A DNA stretch of 64,000 nucleotides, taken from Xiphias gladius. Taxonomy: Eukaryota > Chordata > Actinopteri > Istiophoriformes > Xiphiidae. A program made the position numbers and the translations under genes. The notes beneath the pieces were generated by a model. It did no database searches. It was given only the letters and a program-made list of their open reading frames with translations, and was not told the origin of the DNA. Shown here piece by piece: positions 36,131-64,000 of the stretch. The number at the start of each line of letters is the position of its first letter. Positions within the stretch are counted from its first letter, which is position 1. The DNA is taken from contig NC_053418.1 of the NCBI RefSeq assembly GCF_016859285.1, forward strand, positions 22,561,829-22,625,828, read 5' to 3'.

Positions 36131-39100
36131 GCGTTGATACCATCCCCACAGGAAGGGCTATGGAGGAAATGCATCTTTATTAACTGCTAAGAGACTTTAA
36201 AACAAATATGGACGGACTTCTCTGCAGCAGATCAGGGCTCGCAGCGGCACCAGGGTCTGTGTAAATATCATTCACACGGATATAAGTACACACAAAAATG
36301 CTATTTAGTGTGTTTGTGCAATGTGGTAAATACCCAGTATAATGCATTTGACACAGCTGATGGAAATGCAATGGAAGCTCCTTTAGAAATGGAATAATCC
36401 TCGGAGGTTTGCATGTGCACCTGAGTAGTAGCAATATTTTGAAGAGTTGTGCCAAAGTAGATTTTTAAAGTATTATTCCCATATTTACCATAGTAGATAC
36501 AATATAGTGACCTAGGAGTGCATAAAATATTAGAAATGTCTAATTTTCATATGATTACCTTTACGCTTTCCTTAATTCTCAGCTTTCTCCATCGGAGAAA
36601 TTACAGAGTGGGTGGGAAACTGTGTAAACCTATAATGGTGTGATGATAACACGCACTCTTTCTGCAGGTAACTTTTACCTGAGGGCATCCTCTGAGGCCA
36701 GTGTTGGGGGTGGGGGGGGTTGTGTATTGCGGTGTCTAGACAGGCCCCTGCTCTGATAGATAATCTCATTAAACTAGTTTCCCTTGAAGGACCTAGTTTC
36801 TGCATGTGGAGAAAGCCCAGTGTATAGGCAGGCAATTAACAGCCAGTTAGCACCACAAGCTCAAGTCAGCCTTGAATGGGACAGGAGGGGTTGGAGAATA
36901 AAGACCTTCTACAACAACCCCGGCCGTCCTCCCACCATCCACATCCAGGCAAAATCCATGGGCGTCACTATTCATGGGCCTGCCTCGGCCTGTGTCGTGC
37001 CGAGTTACTACGGGCAAAACAAATGCTAAACAATGAAAGCATTAGCATAGAGGAAAAAATAAATCCAAGCACATTTCCCCTTCCTGTTTCCACTAACAAC
37101 AAAAATTTGAATTGAGGTGACTTTCACATCTCATTCAACCTCTTTTCTAGCACAGACACACAAACTTCCGCTTACATTTCACATTGTATTCTCGTGTCTG
37201 CGTGCTGCATACAGTGCCTTCTGTAAGCTCAGCTCTCTAACGCCCATGCACAGAGGTACCTTTTGCTTTTGTCTAACTGTATGGATAACAGACCAGTAAC
37301 CAAAACCATGTGTGATGCATGATGCAGAATTTCAAAAGCAATGTATGCGGCATAGAAGTGGTCCCACGGCTTTTTAAGGGAGCAGAGCACTCTGTAGAAT
37401 CAGCAGTTAAGTGTGCATAAAGAGATGTTTACTGCAAGAAAGTCTGCCCTGTGAAAATATTGACCAGGCTCTTGTGCTGGGTCGATGTAGAATAAAAAGG
37501 ATAATAACACTGTGCCTGTAACGATGCACTTAAAGATGCGGAGCTCTGTGCTATCATTGTAGTATGCTGAACGCAGCCCCCGCCCCTCTGCGGCAGGCGG
37601 TGGCACAACATTGGCCTTGAGGAAGTGTGATGTGTTTTCATCCTCCTTATGTGAGGCCAATTGTTGTGGAGGAGTTATTGATCACAGGTCCAGTGTGGCT
37701 CTCCTCACTCTGCCAGCTTGTTGGGGGCCTGCGTGGGGGATCCCCTTGAACCGTTTCATGGGGCAGTGATGTCAGAGGTTCTGATGAGAAATTCTCTGCA
37801 GATTGCATCGGCTCTAGCAGTGGGAAAGTGTGTCAGTGTCAGAGCTGAGGTGTACATTTCAGCAGCAGCAGTGTCAATCCCATTACACGCTGGGTCTGGA
37901 GGTGACAGGTGTGACTGGTAAGAGGCACCCGTGGTACATGGCCTGGGGACAAAGGCCAGGGGCGTAGAGGGATGCGGGGGGGGGCTCTGCCTTATGTAAC
38001 AGCCAGCCTGAGGGAGAGTTGGACTGGAAACCACGGTGGATTTTATTTAAGGTCCAAATATGCTGTATGAATGTACAGTGGAGTCCAAAAGTAATATTTA
38101 CCTAGAGTGAATGTTCGAGGGTGATTGCAGGAATCTTACAATACAAAATTAGATATGTTCAGTCACAATGTGTTATACTGCTGATTCCTCCTGGTCACTC
38201 TCATCCCCATACCTCCTGCCTGATTCCACTGTGGTTTTCCTCCCTGCGTCTACTCCCAGACCACCTTCGGCAATGACGTTCCACCTCCCAGGTGTCAGTC
38301 TTTGGCCATTTGCTTTAACTGCACAGATCCCCTTGTGCTCGACAGTTAACAGCTGCCAATATACAGCCAGGGCCCAGGGATCAGACGGCTCTCCAGCAGC
38401 CCAATAAAGAGCCCCTGGAGTGGACTGACGAGAAATCTCACACCTTTCGCTCACATTAGCCATGCAGCATGCCCTTTTGATGCTTAATTGGCCACTTTGA
38501 GGGGTTTGTAGAGATAGCAGCCCCATGGCTGGAAACAAAATGATGTCACAGGAGACCGAACAATCTCACACGGTAGGAGAAATGCCTTTACCTGGCAACG
38601 GGTCGATTATAATTTCCCTTTATATGCTTTGAGATGCTGGGTTGTAACTGAATTTGAATCTGAGGGTCTACATACAAATAACGTGGAACCCAAGCATATA
38701 TTTGATCTTTTCCTAACTTTTATTGGTCCAATTTTATTACATATAGCGCAGTGCATCATTTTATTTATACCTTGCAGAAGTTATGAAAAATAAAGAATAC
38801 AAATATAACCAAAAAAGGGGGTTACAATATCTTCTCTGGCATCCCTGTCCTAAATCCAGAGTGACCGTGATCTCACATGCACCGACGAGGGGCCGGGTGA
38901 GCTCACATTTGGTCCTCCACATAAGAAAACAAACCTCAAATCTAGCTTGCCTGGCAAAGGGGGCAAATGACAACTTCACAGCACTTCATAAGAAACTCCT
39001 GGAAGTTGCTAATGAAGACTAATGACTTCCCTCGTGTCGGAGACTTCACACCAGAGTGTACAAGCCCTTTGACCACAAAGTCAATGTGGTCAGCGGGGTG

Positions 39101-40640
39101 GTCTGCCAGCTACAGGAATCAGAGACTCCACAGCTCCACTGGAAGCATGGGGACTGGAACGAGAAGCTTTTCCTGATATTACTTCTAGAGCTCAAAATAA
39201 CTTAAAAGGGAGATAGATTACACAAATTCTCACACTAATAAAACATTTTTTAGTTTTTAATAGGATTTTATCATTGACAGTTTTAGTCATAGCTGTTTTG
39301 ACAGTAGAGGCGTAATTTATTGTGTTTTATTAACAGCCAATAAGAATGTCATCGTCAGGGTCAAATATGAGCCTTTTTACTGGACAGTGTGGTATTGATA
39401 AATTAACCTAACATGGTTTTGGTTTCATAAACCACACAAGCTGAACATAAACTTGAAATGTTGTGTCGCCATGTCCATGGTGACAACAATTGCTGCTGTA
39501 TATCACCTTCTACAATGCAGAAGACTAGTTGCATGTCTTCTAGATGTTCGCCAGACCTGGAAACTTAACTATGCCTTGTAATGAAGTTTTCAGTTTAAAA
39601 TTCTATCTTGACAGAAAATGAGTTTTATGCATCCTATCTGGATATTGTTCATGCTCAATTATAGTATGTGACAGATGCCGGAGCCTGATTATGTTTGTAT
39701 TGTGTTTATTGTTGTAATGTTTTTATGCTGCCCTCCTGCCCAGGGATATAAAGTTTGGTGTTAAATGAGTTCAGTGACACTGTGAAACGACTGAGAAATG
39801 AAGTCAAATTCTAAGTTCACAATTGAAAAAAACAAACAAAACAACTTTCCCAGTCCATAATATTCTAGGCCTACAATTTCTCCATTTATTCCTCTTGTGT
39901 GGATGAAGCCATCACTTTAAGACTGGAGTCTTACACATGAGCTGTAAACTGAGATGGTGGTGGTCAAACTAGCAGTAAAACGTCAGCCACAGCTGCAATG
40001 AATTGTTCAGGGATGCAGTAGGTTTTTAATACATTAATAATTCCTTGTAACAATATGTAGTGTCTGCTCATGCATTATATTCACTCTCCTGAAACACTGT
40101 ACAAATAACGAGTATCTGTGGTAACAGTACTACAGATGCTTGATATGAAGGACCATACATCTGTATTCCAAAGAGGCACCTATGCTGCAGACATGCCACA
40201 AAGTATTATGAATGCTTACAGTATATGAAAATTGCATGTATTATTGTAGATTTCGATTCCTAGCACCAGCATGAATTATGTGTCGATAGGTCTTCTACTA
40301 AATCATAGCAGTAACAGATGGTGCTATCAAACCTTACTGTTTTTCGGAGAAATCTCAGGACGCCTGGGCTTTCTGCTGAGTGTTCATACAGACGAGAAAC
40401 AAAACCACTCTCTTATCAAATGGGAGGTTAATATTTTAAGTAGCACACAGAACAAATATGTGTTTCTCAAATATATTTTTGGTTTGACATCTATAATGCA
40501 TTCCGTGCAGACATAGAGAACAGTTCCCCTCCAGAAGCTTGAGGCCAGGGGAGCCGGCCCAAGCTAAAGCCTTTAACCTGGTCTTCTCTTTAGTCTTTGT
40601 ACATTCCCAGGAGCTCAGCAGAAACAATCAAAAACTATCT
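36131..40640. other. Intergenic between tbx16 and cabin1
   Basis: About 4.5 kb upstream of tbx16 with no recognisable gene. G-rich runs occur at about 36708-36720 and 37977-37984. Two T-box core sites, AGGTGTGA at 37907-37914 and TCACACCT at 38438-38445, lie 2.1-2.7 kb upstream of the tbx16 start. Open frames up to 121 codons overlap on both strands without domain content. Confidence 0.5.
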
Positions 40641-41394
40641 TACATCAAAAAAAAAGAAAAAAAAAAGAAATCAAATACAAAAGTTTTTTTTTTTTTTTTT
40701 TATCAAGAGTGATACTTTACAATTATTCATGTGTCTTTTTTAAAAATTATTTTTAGACATCTGTCAAGAAACATAATCTGTAAATCTCTTTCTTTTTATA
40801 GAAAACAAACTGTAAAAAACATTCTAATGTCTTCCTCTGAGTTAAGCTAGAATTGTGACAAATTTACCAAAATGGTTTGAACGGAAAGGCATCTGTATTA
40901 GAGAGTCTTCCTCAGCATGCATTTCAATTCCACTGAAGTCAGGAAAGATCACGTAAAGTGTCTGTTTAACGGTGAGTTTTTTCCTGAGTTGACTGGAATC
41001 AAAGTGGCGCTCACCTTAATGTTTACACTCTGGCACATGCACACAGCCCTCCAGTTTAATACTCAACCCCATTAAAACCAAACTTTGGAATATTTGAATC
41101 ATGATATGTACAAAAGCTAATTTCTCATCGCTGAAAACCCCATTTCCATATCATTCAGATCAGTGCTGGTGACAGGACGTCTTCCTGGTAAGAACTTCAC
41201 CTCTTGGCTAAAAATGCACACAAAACAAAAGAAAAATACATAGGACAATTATTATTTCAAGAAATGCAGTGAGTACAAAAATAGCATAAAGTTAAGTGCC
41301 AACAGAAAAACATCCCAAATGTCAAGTGTAAACATTTCCAATCTGCTACAGGTTGTGAGGCTGTGTGCCCCTTTAGCTCCACAGATGAACCTTG

Positions 41395-42036
41395 GATGCA
41401 GCCGACTGTTTTTTATTTCACCTTGGTGGTCACTGAAATATATCACGTATCAATGTAATGTATCTTGCAGATGAAAATCTCATGCCAAGGGAAACGATCA
41501 AAGTAGAGGACTGCAGGTACATGCTGCTGGAGCGTCAGTCCAGACTGAGGCACCTCAGATTGGCAAATTCTCAAGGATTTAGCTGCAGCTTTGAGATACA
41601 GTTAGAACACAACATGGAAAAAAGATGCATAAACAAGGGACTGGTTGACTTTAAAGGCTGGCAGTCTTTCTCGCCAGATCCAGTGTATAGTTGGGTGCAC
41701 ACAATAAGCTGATGTGTGATATGCATAAGTGGCACATTACAGACACGCTGTGAAACTAAAGGCATCATTGTCTGTCATGCACACCATCACTGCTGACAAG
41801 CACAGCAACTCACTGACATGACAGGCGATGAAAATACTGCATTTTTTTCAGTTTGGGAGTGCTTTTTTCTGGCTTTTTTTCTCAATGCACGTGAGGGAGC
41901 AATAGCATCAACAAAGATAGCTGCAGTGACATGTACCATTCCTTTTTTCTTTAAGAAAGGGGGACAGGGTTTGGCAGAGTCAGGTCACGTTGTGTGAAGA
42001 GTTAAGTTTCAGTATGCACTGGAGGCCGTCAGAAGC
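41395..42036 (-). other. cabin1: Probable cabin1 3' untranslated region
   Basis: Follows the stop codon on the minus strand. An AATAAA signal lies at 41417-41412, so an end near 41390 is plausible. A longer 3' end running to the A/T-rich patch at 40650-40700 cannot be excluded. Open frames inside are short and unconvincing. Confidence 0.4.
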
Positions 42037-63473
<21,437 letters not shown>

Positions 63474-64000
63474 CTGAAGTTAGATTCAAAATTAAGTTTT
63501 TAGGACTTGAAAAAGACAAAGACTGAGTCACATATCACTTATCAGAGTAATTGTCGGTACAGCATCTGGAGCTTGTGTATTACACAGTACACACGAGAAC
63601 TAAGGACAGATTGGACAACCAGTGGAGGAGCAGGAGGTGTACAAGCCAACTTGTACAGTTGCAAGCTCAGGCAGATTATGTGAGCGGAACTGAAACGGAA
63701 GCAGTGCGTTTATCCATTTTAAAAGATAAGCAAGCATACAGATGGGGTGGATAAGAGAATCTAGAAATTGGTCTTAAAGTCTTTTAAGACGTACTTTTTT
63801 CTGCTGTGAAACTGGGTTCCTGATGGAATCCATTGTAATCTCTGTGAATCTAAACTGTCTACATTAACAAAAGTCATGGAGATTTGGACTCAGTGCTCAT
63901 GTTAGATCAGTTTTTCTGATTGATTAATGTGGAACATGTAAACAAGACACAACTTCTGATCATTTCATTTTACGCACAATTAAATAGTTTTGTGCATATT
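63474..64000 (-). other. cabin1 intron continuing past the window edge
   Basis: On the minus strand the acceptor ctaacttcag precedes the exon at 63473. No earlier cabin1 exon is recognisable between here and the edge. Confidence 0.6.

Noticed and set aside
36708-36722. G-run as a possible G-quadruplex upstream of tbx16
   Set aside because: It has only one long run with few separate G-tracts nearby. The same applies to 37977-37984.

Overview
The window is vertebrate nuclear DNA, most likely from a teleost fish and probably a percomorph. The evidence is intron-containing genes with GT-AG splice sites, long CA/TG microsatellites, scattered decayed LINE and MITE copies of types common in fish, a tbx16 (spadetail/VegT) gene, which placental mammals lack, and a Y8/Y4-like neuropeptide Y receptor. 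Bases 1-500 are an assembly gap. There are no operons, CRISPR arrays or prokaryotic features.

Layout from left to right. 0.5-8 kb: low-complexity and repeat-rich DNA with a pyrimidine tract, two long TG microsatellites, a CTAT tetranucleotide repeat and MITE-like copies. 8.03-9.14 kb (minus): a complete neuropeptide Y receptor in one coding exon; a probable untranslated first exon lies near 11.7 kb. 12.2-13.45 kb (plus): a broken non-LTR retrotransposon. 13.5-22.7 kb: no gene recognised, several MITE-like repeats. 22.7-28.3 kb (plus): klhl22, complete, seven coding exons, 625 residues. 28.3-32.6 kb: intergenic. 32.6-36.1 kb (minus): tbx16, complete, nine coding exons, 466 residues, with a plausible promoter just upstream. 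36.1-41.4 kb: intergenic. 42.04 kb to beyond the right edge (minus): the 3' third of cabin1, ten coding exons in the window, split by a 9.6 kb intron that holds a decayed L2-like LINE and a possible internal promoter.

The genes do not form a pathway. They encode a peptide-hormone GPCR, a CUL3 ubiquitin-ligase adaptor, a mesodermal T-box factor and a calcineurin/MEF2/histone-chaperone regulator. The neighbourhood is informative because human KLHL22 and CABIN1 both lie in 22q11, so the fish segment looks like a conserved block that also carries tbx16.

Gene structures were read by eye from splice signals, frame continuity and family resemblance. Coding exon boundaries agree in phase throughout. 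Untranslated ends, promoters and repeat limits are much less certain.
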